Below are positions 45,901-53,643 of a stretch of DNA of 64,000 nt, one piece after another; positions within the stretch are counted from its first letter, which is position 1, and each line of letters starts with the position of its first letter. Below the pieces are notes generated by a model. It was given only the letters and a program-made list of their open reading frames with translations. It had not been told where the DNA came from and did not search any database. Source of the DNA: Xanthomonas euvesicatoria pv. euvesicatoria (lineage in GTDB: Bacteria; Pseudomonadota; Gammaproteobacteria; Xanthomonadales; Xanthomonadaceae). Location of the stretch: NCBI RefSeq assembly GCF_020880415.1, contig NZ_JAJIUJ010000069.1, positions 62,001-126,000 on the forward strand, given 5' to 3'. A program made the translations under genes and the position numbers.

Positions 45901-46135
45901 CACGCAAGCCGCGCGCGTTATAGCGTCCGCTGGCATCGGTGGTGGCGCGGCTGACCGTTCCGGACTCCACGTGCGTAATGGTGACTTCGGCGTTCGGGAC
46001 GGGCTGGCCGCCACTGCCGGTCACCAGGCCGGCGACGCCAGCCGAGGTGCTTTGCGCAAACACAGGAGCGGCGGCGAGCGCGGCGACAAGGCCAAGCGTC
46101 AGCTTGGACATGCGGAGATAACGGGGGTGGGTCAT
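42911..46135 (-). CDS. Oar-like TonB-dependent outer-membrane receptor
   Basis: Outer-membrane protein of 1074 residues. Signal peptide ends APVFAQ (about residue 28). Residues about 30-110 are a carboxypeptidase-regulatory-like (CarboxypepD_reg) domain (AGLVTGSGGQPVPNAEVTI), then a plug and a long beta-barrel ending in Phe (QLGFRYQF). This is the Oar family, found in many Xanthomonas; in Myxococcus Oar is needed for social behaviour and exports protease PopC, which cannot be assumed here. A GGTTGGGC/GCCCAACC hairpin lies in its leader (46154-46190). A second start at MSKLTLGL is possible. Confidence 0.92.
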   Translation of the reverse strand: MTHPRYLRMSKLTLGLVAALAAAPVFAQSTSAGVAGLVTGSGGQPVPNAEVTITHVESGTVSRATTDASGRYNARGLRVGGPYTITITASGAGNTTREGVYLNLDKVNQVDAALGGDLATLGTVQAIAGNYGSAIFSANKMGTGTNVTREEIESLPSINRNLQDYVRLDPRVAQTDKARNEISIAGQNPRYNAIRVDGISTNDAFGLESNSLPTPRQPFSMDVIDEISVDVANYDVTISGGTGGVINAVTKSGTNEFHGSVYGTYRENDWSGKNQNNIRPQLFDNEATYGLTLGGPIVKDKLFFFANYEKYKGKGVFTGNSGYGPAGSGASNEVGITQAQVDQVIDISRNVYGFDPGTLALPALDSDSEEKGFKLDWNISDKHRGSFRYGKSEQSTANLNGFGNNQLALNSYHYVRDFELETYTGQLFSDWTDTFSTEAKVSYRDYSAVRTAASQLPAIAVRFGNNTLNLGTEANTQANELRTETWNAFFAGTLFLNDHTVKFGFDYEDNDIYNLYGPRVFGSYTFNSVANYQANLPNAYRYSYSPTGIDNIAAKWGVRNVGVFLQDSWAVNSNLTLNFGLRYDEPMVKNSPQFNQAAFNAFGLRNDETIDGNGLWQPRFGFNYTFDADRPTQLRGGVGLFQGAAASVWLSNPYSNTGLAYTDYNFNNASNSGIRFTPDINNQPRGTSGATQSVDFVDKDLSQPSVWKANLAFDTELPWYGIVASMEGVVTKVKEAIYYQQLNLGNPTAVGQDGRDIYWNANGRNPANWNSLGNACLRETGVAAGSSCVNSGTDIRAGRNMSFNDAIIARPTDQGGSQSFTVGLNKPFNDSDWSWSLAYTYSNAKEVSGLTSSTSGSQLLNTATFQANEEVNATSAYEIKDSFLGTLQWKHNFFGDFATKVGLVYQGRSGRPYSYTFDNDANGDGRSNDLLYIPAARGDVLFRNAAEENAFWNYVNNDQYLSTHKGQVAGRNAVRNSWVNQFDLHIEQELPGFFDGNKAQIWVDVMNVGNLLNKKWGRVDEYAFPGFKGVAEYGGIDAATGKYVYRFNEPDAATVYDDKGISRWALQLGFRYQF

Positions 46136-46763
46136 TTCGGTAGCCTCGATACAGGTTGGGCAGTGACAAAAAGGCGCAGTCAGCCCAACCGTTCCCGGGG
46201 GTGGGCTGCCGATGATCTGGGGTCCCTTGCCGCGCGACTGGTTGCTGCCGCAACGGTTAACAACAGATTAACACGCTAAGCCCTGATTGTGACGACGGCG
46301 TGACAAACTTCGCGCGCTGCTACATGAACTGCGAAGGTCAAGGCGTAATCGCCAGATCGTGCAAGGTCGCAACTTGAGCGAGACGCCCATCGCGCCTTTG
46401 AAGCTACGAAGTGGCCAAATTGGGGCAAATCGCCCAAACGCTTGCATTCGGCCATGGCGTGCGTGCTGCACATGGGGTTGCCATCTGTCGATGCGCCCCA
46501 CCGAATATGACATTCCACCTGCACTCATGCGTCAGTGACGGATCAACCTCAAGACAGTCGCCAGCGGCCAAGGGCTGCGCCGCCTTTCATCGTCCAGAGC
46601 CCATTGCGTCGCACCGCTAGATGTCCGGACGCGACGGCGCGCTGGTTGCCGGCACCATGGACCGTGCGCACGTAACCCACGGCCAGTGCGGGTTGAAACC
46701 CCGGGCCATCGATGCGTGTCGACGCACACACGCGGCGCGATCGCCAAGCCGCCCCGAGCTGCG
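46136..46763. other. Intergenic region between Oar-like and marC-like genes
   Basis: About 630 bases with no supported gene. It carries the leader hairpin of the Oar-like gene near its left end. The middle part (46270-46700) shows nothing I recognise on either strand; its open frames do not look coding. Confidence 0.5.
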
Positions 46764-47363
46764 CTAGATCGACACCGGCAGCTTGAAGTACGTGCCCAGG
46801 CCGTCCAGGAACATCTGTACCGAGATGGCGACCAGCAGCATGCCCATCAGGCGCTCGATGGCCGTCAGGGCGCGGTGGCCGAGCAGTTTGTACAGCAGCG
46901 GCGCGGCGGCCAGGATCGCCGAGGCGCCGATCCAGGCGATCATCAGCGCAAGGCTCCAGTCCCACAGCCGCGTGGGCTCGTTGCTGCCCATGAGCATCAC
47001 CGCGGCCATGCCGGACGGGCCGGCCACCAGCGGGATGGCCAGCGGCACGATGAAGGGTTCGCCGTCGGGAATTTCGCCCATCAGGCCTTCGGGCCGCGGG
47101 AAGATCATGCGGATGCCGATCACAAACAGCACGATGCCGCCGGCAATGGCCACCGATTCCTGGCGCAAGTGCATCAGTTCCAGCGCGTACTTGCCGCCCC
47201 ACAGGAACGCCATCAACACGCACAGCGCGATCAGCAGTTCACGCGCAAGCACGAAACGCTGGCGCTTGGGCGGCAGCGGCTTGAGCACGCTGAGGAACAC
47301 TGGAATGTTGCCCAGCGGGTCGAGAATCAGAAACAGCAGCAGCGCCGCAGAAAGAATGGTCAT
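46764..47363 (-). CDS. MarC/YhgN-family inner-membrane protein
   Basis: A 199-residue integral membrane protein with about six helices; function of the family is unknown, and the earlier link to multiple antibiotic resistance has been withdrawn in the literature. Start ATG 47363 overlaps the SDR stop by ATGA and gives the family N-terminus MTILSAALLLFLILDPLGN. Conserved family motifs LDPLGNIP and VPLAIPLVAGPS are present. It is third in a coupled grx-SDR-marC set. Confidence 0.9.
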   Translation of the reverse strand: MTILSAALLLFLILDPLGNIPVFLSVLKPLPPKRQRFVLARELLIALCVLMAFLWGGKYALELMHLRQESVAIAGGIVLFVIGIRMIFPRPEGLMGEIPDGEPFIVPLAIPLVAGPSGMAAVMLMGSNEPTRLWDWSLALMIAWIGASAILAAAPLLYKLLGHRALTAIERLMGMLLVAISVQMFLDGLGTYFKLPVSI

Positions 47364-48103
47364 ACCTGCGGACTCCAGATCGCACCGCGATGCGTCGCCC
47401 CTGCGGCTGACAGCATGCTGACGCATGCAGGTGCGTAACGTGCGGCATCGACCGCGTCGTTGTCTTCGTGATGGGTGAAAGCGCGTGCGCGCAATGCGGT
47501 GCGCATCGGGCCGGGCTGCAGGCCGCCGACGCGGACCGGGCCGGCGGCGGTTTCATGATGCAAGGTGGCGATCAAGCCGCGCTGCGCATGTTGGGCGGCG
47601 CCATACGCCCCCCAATAGGCCTGACCCACGCGCGCGGGGTCGTCCACCACGAAGACAGCTGCCGCATCGTCCTGCTGCCGCAACAGCGGCAGGCATGCCT
47701 GGGTCAGCCAGGCGCGCGCGGTCAGGTTGACATGCAGGGTGCGTGCGAAATCAGCGGGTGAGACGAGTTCGGTTGGCGTCAGGCCGGAAAAGTCGGCAGC
47801 GCACTGCAGCAGACCATGCAGGCCACCAAGCTCGGTCTGCACCCGTTGCGCAAGCGCGGCGTAGTCGTCCGGGGTGGCGCCGGCCAGATCCAGCGGATAC
47901 AACAGCGGCTCGGCACCCAGCGCTGCAACCGCGTCGTAGACGCGCTCCAGCGGGCGCACCTTGCGACCAAGCAGCACTACCGTGGCGCCGGCAGCCGCGC
48001 ATGCCTGCGCCGCGGCGGCGCCGAGGCCACCGGCGGCGCCGGTGATCAGCACGACGCGCCCCGACAAGGCAGCCGACTGCGGCTGGGCCTGCACCGAACT
48101 CAC
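47360..48103 (-). CDS. SDR-family protein lacking the catalytic Lys (YciK-like)
   Basis: Short-chain dehydrogenase/reductase fold, 247 residues, with the NAD(P) motif TGAAGGLG (21-28). In the active site the usual Tyr-x-x-x-Lys reads YGAAQ (Tyr167, Gln171; codon CAA), and the usual Ser position is within VVDDPARVG. Relatives such as YciK have SSSVG...YAASK. So it may not be a working dehydrogenase. It overlaps glutaredoxin and marC-like genes by four bases each, so the three are co-translated. Confidence 0.88.
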   Translation of the reverse strand: MSSVQAQPQSAALSGRVVLITGAAGGLGAAAAQACAAAGATVVLLGRKVRPLERVYDAVAALGAEPLLYPLDLAGATPDDYAALAQRVQTELGGLHGLLQCAADFSGLTPTELVSPADFARTLHVNLTARAWLTQACLPLLRQQDDAAAVFVVDDPARVGQAYWGAYGAAQHAQRGLIATLHHETAAGPVRVGGLQPGPMRTALRARAFTHHEDNDAVDAARYAPACVSMLSAAGATHRGAIWSPQV

Positions 48104-48420
48104 GGCTGGTACGCCTCGCTGACGATGCGCTTGAGCTCGCCGGCTTCGAACAGTTCCAGCGTGATGTCGCAGCCGCCGATCAGCTCGCCATGGATGAACA
48201 GCTGCGGAAACGTGGGCCAGTTGGAGTAGCGCGGCAGATTGGCGCGCACTTCAGGCTCTTCCAACACGTTGACCGTACGCAGTTGGTCGGCACCGGCGGC
48301 CACCAGGGCCTGCACGGCGCGACTGGAAAACTCGCACATCGGAAATTGCGGGGTGCCTTTCATGAACAGCACGATCGGGTGTTGTTCGACTTCGGCCTGG
48401 ATCCGTTCCATCACCGGCAT
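48100..48420 (-). CDS. grxD: Monothiol glutaredoxin (Grx4 type) with CEFS motif
   Basis: Small redox and iron-sulfur-carrier protein of 106 residues. Thioredoxin fold; the active-site motif is CEFS (Cys29-Glu30-Phe31-Ser32) where the family normally has CGFS. Glutathione-binding features (MKGTPQFP, WPTFPQLF, GGCD) are present. In other bacteria it delivers [2Fe-2S] clusters with BolA. ATG 48420 begins the family N-terminus. It lies divergent from sodB across 120 bases. Confidence 0.92.
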   Translation of the reverse strand: MPVMERIQAEVEQHPIVLFMKGTPQFPMCEFSSRAVQALVAAGADQLRTVNVLEEPEVRANLPRYSNWPTFPQLFIHGELIGGCDITLELFEAGELKRIVSEAYQP

Positions 48421-48540
48421 TGGACTCTCCTGACTGGGAGCGGCAGGCCCGACCGCCGGTCGGATAAACTTCCGCAAAGGCGCGCATTGTAAGCCTTCAG
48501 CGCGACCTATCGCCGCACTCCCTTCGCTGCCACTGCCATC

Positions 48541-49119
48541 ATGCCGATCGAACACGTTGCACTGCCCTATTCCCGCGCCGCCCTGGAACCGCATCTGTCG
48601 TCTGCGACGCTGGAGGCGCATCACGGCGTCTGTCACCGCAGTGAGGTCGAACAGCTCAACGCACGCCTGGAAGGCAGCGAGTTTGCCGAGCTGACGCTGG
48701 AAGACATCATCGCGCAGGCGCAGGGCACGTTGTTTCATCTGGCCGCGCAGGTGTGGAACCACAATTTCTATTGGCAGTGCCTGCGTCCGCGCGCTGGCGG
48801 GGAGCCGCTTGGGCGGCTGGGCGACGGCATCGCCAAATCGTTCGGCGACTTCGTGCATTTCAAGCAGGAGTTCAATCGCGTGGCCCTGAGCACGTTCGGC
48901 TCGGGCTGGGTGTGGCTGGTGCAGCGCCCGGACGGCGCGCTGGCAGTAGTCGCCACACCCAATGCCTCCACCCCGCTCACCGGGCCAGACATTCCGTTGC
49001 TCGCCTGCGATATCTGGGAGCACGCGTATTACCTGGACTACCAGCAGGATCGTGCGCGCTATCTGGAGGCTTTCTGGAAGCTGGTCAACTGGGATTTCGT
49101 CGCAAGCCGGCTGGGCTGA
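48541..49119 (+). CDS. sodB: Iron-type superoxide dismutase with altered gateway residues
   Basis: Converts superoxide to oxygen and hydrogen peroxide. The 192-residue protein keeps all four metal ligands (His27, His74, Asp157, His161) and the iron-type Gln70 (AAQVWNH). But the gateway pair of E. coli FeSOD, His30 and Tyr34, are Cys31 and Glu35 here (HHGVCHRSEV in place of HYGKHHQTYV), read directly from codons TGT and GAG. The fold signature DIWEHAYYLDY is intact. Activity and metal preference may differ from the normal enzyme. Confidence 0.9.
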   Translation: MPIEHVALPYSRAALEPHLSSATLEAHHGVCHRSEVEQLNARLEGSEFAELTLEDIIAQAQGTLFHLAAQVWNHNFYWQCLRPRAGGEPLGRLGDGIAKSFGDFVHFKQEFNRVALSTFGSGWVWLVQRPDGALAVVATPNASTPLTGPDIPLLACDIWEHAYYLDYQQDRARYLEAFWKLVNWDFVASRLG

Positions 49120-49259
49120 CCTGGCCGCTCAGCTTCCAGCCGCAGATGCGGACCGGCTCATCTGCTGACACATCGCAGAACGGGTCCGCGTCCGACACCG
49201 ACGCGCCCGCGCAAACGGAGGTGTCGTCGCGCGTGATCGCAACCGAAACGCTACGCGCC

Positions 49260-50405
49260 TCACCCTTCGTTCAAACGCGCAACCACCGGCCGAGCTTGCG
49301 CATCGCGCTGCAACGCCGCGCCGGCATCGCTCACCGCCAGTGCCAGCGCCTGCGCTGTCTCCGCGCGCAGCGTTGCGTGCCCCACCTTGCGTCCATCGCG
49401 CGCTTGCTTGCCGTAGTCGTGCCAATGCCCACCGGGCACCGCCAGAAACGCCCTGGCCTCTGGCATCGCGCCCAGCCAGTTGAGCATGCAGGCGTAGCCG
49501 CGCATCGCAGTACTGCCCAGTGGCAAGCCAAGGACGGCCCGCACATGATTTTCGAATTGCGAGGTCTCGGCACCTTCGATGGTCCAGTGCCCCGAGTTAT
49601 GCACGCGCGGCGCCATTTCGTTGGCCAGCAACTCACCGTCGCGCACGAACAGTTCCAGCGCAAATACACCGACATAGTCGAGCTTTTCCGCCACGGCACG
49701 CGCGTGCGATTCGGCCGAGGCTTGAAGGGCCGCCTCCACGCTCGCCGGTGCCAGGCTGGCCGACAGCACACCGTCCACATGCCAGTTTTCGGTCAACGGC
49801 CAGGCGCGGAATTCGCCATCGCGGCCGCGTACTGCAACCACGCTGACCTCGCGCTGGAACGGCACGAACGCTTCCACGATCAACCCGACGTGCGCCGCCT
49901 GGGCGCCAAGCGCGTCCCACGCTGCATCGGCATCGGCGAGCGTCTTGATCCGGAACTGGCCCTTGCCGTCGTAGCCGAAGCGGCGCGTCTTCAGCACGCA
50001 GGGCGTACCGATCCGCGCGAGCGCTGCGTCCAGGCCGACGCGGTCGTCGATCGCGGCAAACTCGGGCACCGGAATGCCGAGTTCGCGGAACAAGGTTTTT
50101 TCGCTGAGCCGGTCCTGCGCAACCGCAAGCGCCGCCGGACTCGGAAACACCGGCACCTGCGCGGCAAGTTGCTGCGCGCTGGCGGCCGGCACGTTTTCGA
50201 AATCGAAGGTGATCACGTCCACCTGCCCGGCGAATGCGGCAAGGGTCGCCACGTCATCGAACGCGCCAACCTGCAGCGGTGCCACCTGGCCTGCGCAGGC
50301 ATCGACTGCCGGATCGAAGACCGCAAAGCGTATGCCGAGCGGCGCACCGGCCAGTACCAGCATGCGCGCCAGCTGGCCGCCACCGAGAATGCCAACCGTG
50401 CTCAT
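49260..50405 (-). CDS. purK: N5-carboxyaminoimidazole ribonucleotide synthase
   Basis: Purine synthesis: carboxylates AIR to N5-CAIR with ATP and bicarbonate. The 381-residue ATP-grasp protein starts [16 protein letters not shown] and contains [13 protein letters not shown] and [14 protein letters not shown] motifs. It overlaps purE by ATGA, so the two are coupled. The start is ATG 50405. Confidence 0.97.
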   Translation of the reverse strand: MSTVGILGGGQLARMLVLAGAPLGIRFAVFDPAVDACAGQVAPLQVGAFDDVATLAAFAGQVDVITFDFENVPAASAQQLAAQVPVFPSPAALAVAQDRLSEKTLFRELGIPVPEFAAIDDRVGLDAALARIGTPCVLKTRRFGYDGKGQFRIKTLADADAAWDALGAQAAHVGLIVEAFVPFQREVSVVAVRGRDGEFRAWPLTENWHVDGVLSASLAPASVEAALQASAESHARAVAEKLDYVGVFALELFVRDGELLANEMAPRVHNSGHWTIEGAETSQFENHVRAVLGLPLGSTAMRGYACMLNWLGAMPEARAFLAVPGGHWHDYGKQARDGRKVGHATLRAETAQALALAVSDAGAALQRDAQARPVVARLNEG

Positions 50406-50905
50406 TGGCGCGGGTCGTCGCTGGCCATGACATCGTCGGTCTGCTTGGCGCGGAACTGCGCCAGCGCCTGACCGACCTGCGCCTGCTCGGGCGCCAGCAT
50501 GGCCGCCGCAAACAACGCCGCATTGGCCGCGCCCGCATTGCCGATGGCGAAGGTGGCCACCGGAATGCCTGCAGGCATCTGCACGATCGACAGCAGCGAA
50601 TCCATGCCGTTCAGCGCCTTGGACTGCACCGGCACGCCGAGCACCGGCACTGCGGTCTTGGCGGCCAGCATGCCCGGCAGGTGCGCCGCGCCGCCGGCGC
50701 CGGCAATGATCGCGCGCAGTCCGCGTGCGCCCGCCTGCTCGGCGTAGGTGAACAAGACGTCCGGGGTGCGGTGCGCCGAGACCACCTTGACTTCGTACGG
50801 CACGCCCAGCGCGTCGAGCTTCTGAGCTGCATGTTGCATGGTCTCCCAATCCGAACGGGAACCCATCACGATGCCGACCAGCGGCGCGGAGTGGTTGGAG
50901 GTCAT
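50402..50905 (-). CDS. purE: N5-carboxyaminoimidazole ribonucleotide mutase
   Basis: Converts N5-CAIR to CAIR in purine synthesis. The 167-residue class I PurE has [17 protein letters not shown] and [11 protein letters not shown] motifs. It precedes purK in a two-gene operon and is divergent from the Trm112-like gene. Confidence 0.97.
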   Translation of the reverse strand: MTSNHSAPLVGIVMGSRSDWETMQHAAQKLDALGVPYEVKVVSAHRTPDVLFTYAEQAGARGLRAIIAGAGGAAHLPGMLAAKTAVPVLGVPVQSKALNGMDSLLSIVQMPAGIPVATFAIGNAGAANAALFAAAMLAPEQAQVGQALAQFRAKQTDDVMASDDPRQ

Positions 50906-50963
50906 GGCCCTGCCCTGCGGTAAAGACGTATTCTAGCCAATCTCCACGCAAGACAAGACTTCG

Positions 50964-51233
50964 ATGGATCGCAAATTGCTCGACCTGCTGTGCTCGCCCG
51001 ACACCCGCCAGCCGCTTTCGCTGCTCGACGGCAAGGGCCTGGAAGCACTCAATGCCGCCATCGCAGGCGGAACCCTGCAGCGCGCCGACGGCACCGCACA
51101 AACCCAGCCGCTGCGTGAAGCGCTGATCACCCGCGACCGCAAGCAGATCTTCCGCGTCGACGACGGCATTCCGGTGCTGCTGGCCGAAGAAGCCATCGCC
51201 ACCGCACAAATCGCCGACTTCCCCGAGAAGTGA
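50964..51233 (+). CDS. Trm112-family small protein (YcaR-like)
   Basis: An 89-residue protein starting MDRKLLDLLCSPDTRQPLSL. The Trm112 fold is recognisable from the LLCSPDTRQPL N-terminus and DGIPVLLAEEA C-terminus; the second half of the zinc site is not obvious (only one Cys). Bacterial members are of unknown role. It overlaps nadC by GTGA, so translation is coupled. Confidence 0.85.
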   Translation: MDRKLLDLLCSPDTRQPLSLLDGKGLEALNAAIAGGTLQRADGTAQTQPLREALITRDRKQIFRVDDGIPVLLAEEAIATAQIADFPEK

Positions 51234-52117
51234 GCCTGTCTCAGCACACCAACGTGCCGGCCGCGCCGCCCGCCGAATCGATCGACGCCGACGTAGCGCG
51301 TGCCCTGGCCGAAGACATCGGCAGCGGCGACGTCACCGCCGCACTGCTACCCGACCAAGCCGACAGCGCCTACCTGCTGTGCAAGCAGGACGCGGTCATC
51401 GCCGGCCGCCCCTGGTTCGATGCCACCCACCGCGCGCTCGACCCGCAGGTACGCATCGACTGGCACGTGCACGAAGGCCAGCACGTCGGCGCCGGCACGG
51501 TGCTCGCGCTGTTGCAGGGGCGCAGCCGTAGCCTGGTCAGTGCCGAACGCACTTCGCTCAATTTCATGCAGACACTGTCTGCCACGGCGACCACCACCGC
51601 GGCGTATGTGACTGCGGTGGCCGGGACGCGCGCGCGCATCCTGGACACGCGCAAGACGCTGCCGGGCCTGCGCGCCGCGCAGAAATACGCCGTGCGCTGC
51701 GGCGGTGGCGACAATCACCGCATCGGCCTGTTCGACACGGTGATGCTCAAGGAGAACCACATCCGCGCCGCCGGTTCGCTGAGCGCGGCCGTGCATGCCG
51801 CACGCGCGCAGCAACCGCAGCTGCCGCTGGTGGTGGAAGTGGAAACGCTGGAGCAACTGCACGAAGCACTGCAGGTTGGCTGCACGCGCATCCTGATCGA
51901 CGACTTCGACCAGGCCATGCGCCGAGAAGCGGTGCGTCTCGTTGCTGCGCTACCGCCGGAACGACGCATTCCGCTGGAAGTCTCCGGCAGCGTGGATCTG
52001 GCCGGCATTCGCGCAATTGCCGAAGACGGGGTGGACTGCATCTCGATTGGCGGACTCACCAAGCATGTGCAGGCAGTGGATCTGTCGCTCAAACTCGGCC
52101 CACCGCCAGCGCGCTGA
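51230..52117 (+). CDS. nadC: Nicotinate-nucleotide pyrophosphorylase (carboxylating)
   Basis: Converts quinolinate and PRPP to nicotinate mononucleotide in NAD synthesis. The 295-residue protein begins with a GTG overlapping the upstream TGA. It has the QPRTase motifs ERTSLNFMQTLSATAT, ARILDTRKTLPGLR, GGGDNHRIGL and EVSGSVDLAGI. The length is normal. Confidence 0.96.
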   Translation: MSLSQHTNVPAAPPAESIDADVARALAEDIGSGDVTAALLPDQADSAYLLCKQDAVIAGRPWFDATHRALDPQVRIDWHVHEGQHVGAGTVLALLQGRSRSLVSAERTSLNFMQTLSATATTTAAYVTAVAGTRARILDTRKTLPGLRAAQKYAVRCGGGDNHRIGLFDTVMLKENHIRAAGSLSAAVHAARAQQPQLPLVVEVETLEQLHEALQVGCTRILIDDFDQAMRREAVRLVAALPPERRIPLEVSGSVDLAGIRAIAEDGVDCISIGGLTKHVQAVDLSLKLGPPPAR

Positions 52118-52179
52118 TTTCACGCGTGCGCGCAGCCGGCTCTGGCAGCCTGCTGCGATTGTTCCGTGCAGGACCTGCA

Positions 52180-53232
52180 ATGACCGTCAAACCTTGGCCG
52201 TGGATCTGCTTCTTGCTGGCAGGTATCGGAAGTAGCGCTGCGGCTGCGGAGGTGTGCGATATCCCGCCACGGTTCGGAACGAGTCCTGCCGCGATCGCCA
52301 TCGTGCGCAGCGCCTGCAATGAGCATCGGTTGTGGCAACGCCCGTTTATCGATGCCAAGGGACGCCTGGCCAGCCTGGGCGTCACAGAAGCCGAATCGGG
52401 CTATCTCGCCGATCACGGCGTGGTCGCCTGGCAACGCGTTGCAGGCTACTGGCGCGACAGTGGCACGCTTGCGTCGATGGGCGGACGCCCCGGCGCATCG
52501 AGCTGCGCGGCACTGGATGGTACGCGCTACACCGCCAGCGACTGCCGCGCATTTCTGATCGACAACCCATGGTCGGCCGCTTTCATCTCCTGGGTGATGA
52601 CGCAGTCGGGGCTGAGCGGTTTTCATCGCTCCGCGCGCCATCTGGATTACATCCGCAGCGCCTACAACGACGGCACTACCGGACCGTACCGGTTCACCGA
52701 TCCAGCGGTCGAGAAGCCGGCGCCCGGCGATCTGCTGTGCCTGCTGCGCGGCCGCAGCACCGCGTTGGGCTATGCCGGCCTGAAGGCCGCGCTGGGCGGC
52801 AGCGCACCGATGCCATGGCAGTCGCATTGCGATGTGGTGGTGGCCGCCAACGTCGGCGGCGATCGCACGCTGTATCTGATCGGCGGCAACGTATTCAACA
52901 CGGTGATGATGCGCAAGATGCCGCTGGATCGCGCCGGCCGCGTGGTGTTGCCAACACCGCAATCGGACAGCAGCCAGGACCAGAACGAAGACAGCCTGGG
53001 CATCGCCAGCGAATGCACGCCGGCGCACGAAGACCTGTGCGACTTCAATCGCCGCGACTGGGCTGCGCTGTTGAAGCTGCGTCCTGATGCAGCGATGGTT
53101 GCGCCGCCACCCACTGCGCCGCTGCCGACACCCGACACCGCACCCACAGAACAAACGATGCCGCCGGGCTTCCCACGCGTCGTGCCGCCGCGTCCGCAAA
53201 CGCAGCAAGCGCCGACGGAGCAGCAAGGATAG
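52180..53232 (+). CDS. Exported DUF2272-domain protein
   Basis: A 350-residue protein of unknown function. ATG 52180 gives a signal peptide cut near AAAA-EVCD (about residue 23); an upstream ATG at 52126 is possible but adds no signal-like sequence. The central region (about 65-300) matches the DUF2272 pattern with WSAAFISWVM, PAPGDLLCL and HCDVVV, hints of an NlpC-like cysteine-peptidase fold (Cys in GDLLCL, His in SHCDVV), which is inference. The C-terminus is Pro- and Thr-rich. It follows nadC by 62 bases on the same strand. Confidence 0.78.
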   Translation: MTVKPWPWICFLLAGIGSSAAAAEVCDIPPRFGTSPAAIAIVRSACNEHRLWQRPFIDAKGRLASLGVTEAESGYLADHGVVAWQRVAGYWRDSGTLASMGGRPGASSCAALDGTRYTASDCRAFLIDNPWSAAFISWVMTQSGLSGFHRSARHLDYIRSAYNDGTTGPYRFTDPAVEKPAPGDLLCLLRGRSTALGYAGLKAALGGSAPMPWQSHCDVVVAANVGGDRTLYLIGGNVFNTVMMRKMPLDRAGRVVLPTPQSDSSQDQNEDSLGIASECTPAHEDLCDFNRRDWAALLKLRPDAAMVAPPPTAPLPTPDTAPTEQTMPPGFPRVVPPRPQTQQAPTEQQG

Positions 53233-53253
53233 ATCGAAGCAGTAACGCCGGGC

Positions 53254-53300
53254 GTACCCTCATCGGTCCCTGCGGGGCACCTTCTCCCAATGGAAGAAGG
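53254..53300 (-). repeat. Dispersed repeat related unit, copy E
   Basis: Begins GTACCCTCATC and ends in a CTTCTCCC/GAAGAAGG hairpin-like tail. It faces copy B in inverted orientation, and its start is the complement of the GAGGGTAC end of copies A, B and C. Confidence 0.55.
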
Positions 53301-53308
53301 ATTCAAAG

Positions 53309-53347
53309 CCCCTCTCCCGCGGGAGAGGGCTTGAGGTGAGGGTACGG
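53309..53347 (+). repeat. Dispersed short repeat, copy B
   Basis: CCCCTCTCCCGCGGGAGAGG then GCTTGAGGTGAGGGTACGG. Same plan as copies at 16239 and 53440: a palindrome followed by a GGTGAGGGTACGG tail. Confidence 0.7.
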
Positions 53348-53439
53348 TGCGAAGCCCTTGCTCGCCTTCACCCCATTCAGCGTTGCACGCCCCCGTCCAG
53401 CGCTGTGCGCCCTTCTCCAGAGATGAAAAGAAATCCAAG

Positions 53440-53478
53440 CCCCTCTCCTGCAGGAGAGGGCTTGGGGCGAGGGTACGG
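53440..53478 (+). repeat. Dispersed short repeat, copy C
   Basis: CCCCTCTCCTGCAGGAGAGG then GCTTGGGGCGAGGGTACGG. It is followed 40 bases on by an inverted GTACCCTCATT unit (copy D). Confidence 0.7.
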
Positions 53479-53517
53479 GCAAGCCACTTACGTTCCGAAT
53501 ATCACGAGGCCTTGCAC

Positions 53518-53565
53518 GTACCCTCATTCGCCCCTTTGGAGCACCTTCTCCCGCAGCGAGAAGGG
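53518..53565 (-). repeat. Dispersed repeat related unit, copy D
   Basis: Begins GTACCCTCATTCG and ends with CTTCTCCC...GAGAAGGG. It resembles copy E and is inverted relative to copy C. Confidence 0.55.
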
Positions 53566-53578
53566 ATCAAGTGCACAA

Positions 53579-53607
53579 CAAAAAAGCGGGCCGAAGCCCG
53601 CTCTTTC
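53579..53607 (-). terminator. Terminator of pnp
   Basis: On the minus strand AGCGGGC-TTCG-GCCCGCT followed by TTTTT: a seven-pair stem with a TTCG tetraloop. It lies about 40 bases after the pnp stop. Confidence 0.92.
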
Positions 53608-53643
53608 GTCATGCATCACGCATGCTGCATCAGCACGCTGCGA

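Noticed and set aside
49131-49259. A gene or terminator between sodB and purK
   Set aside because: The gap between these convergent genes is short, shows no T-run hairpin and no start with a binding site.
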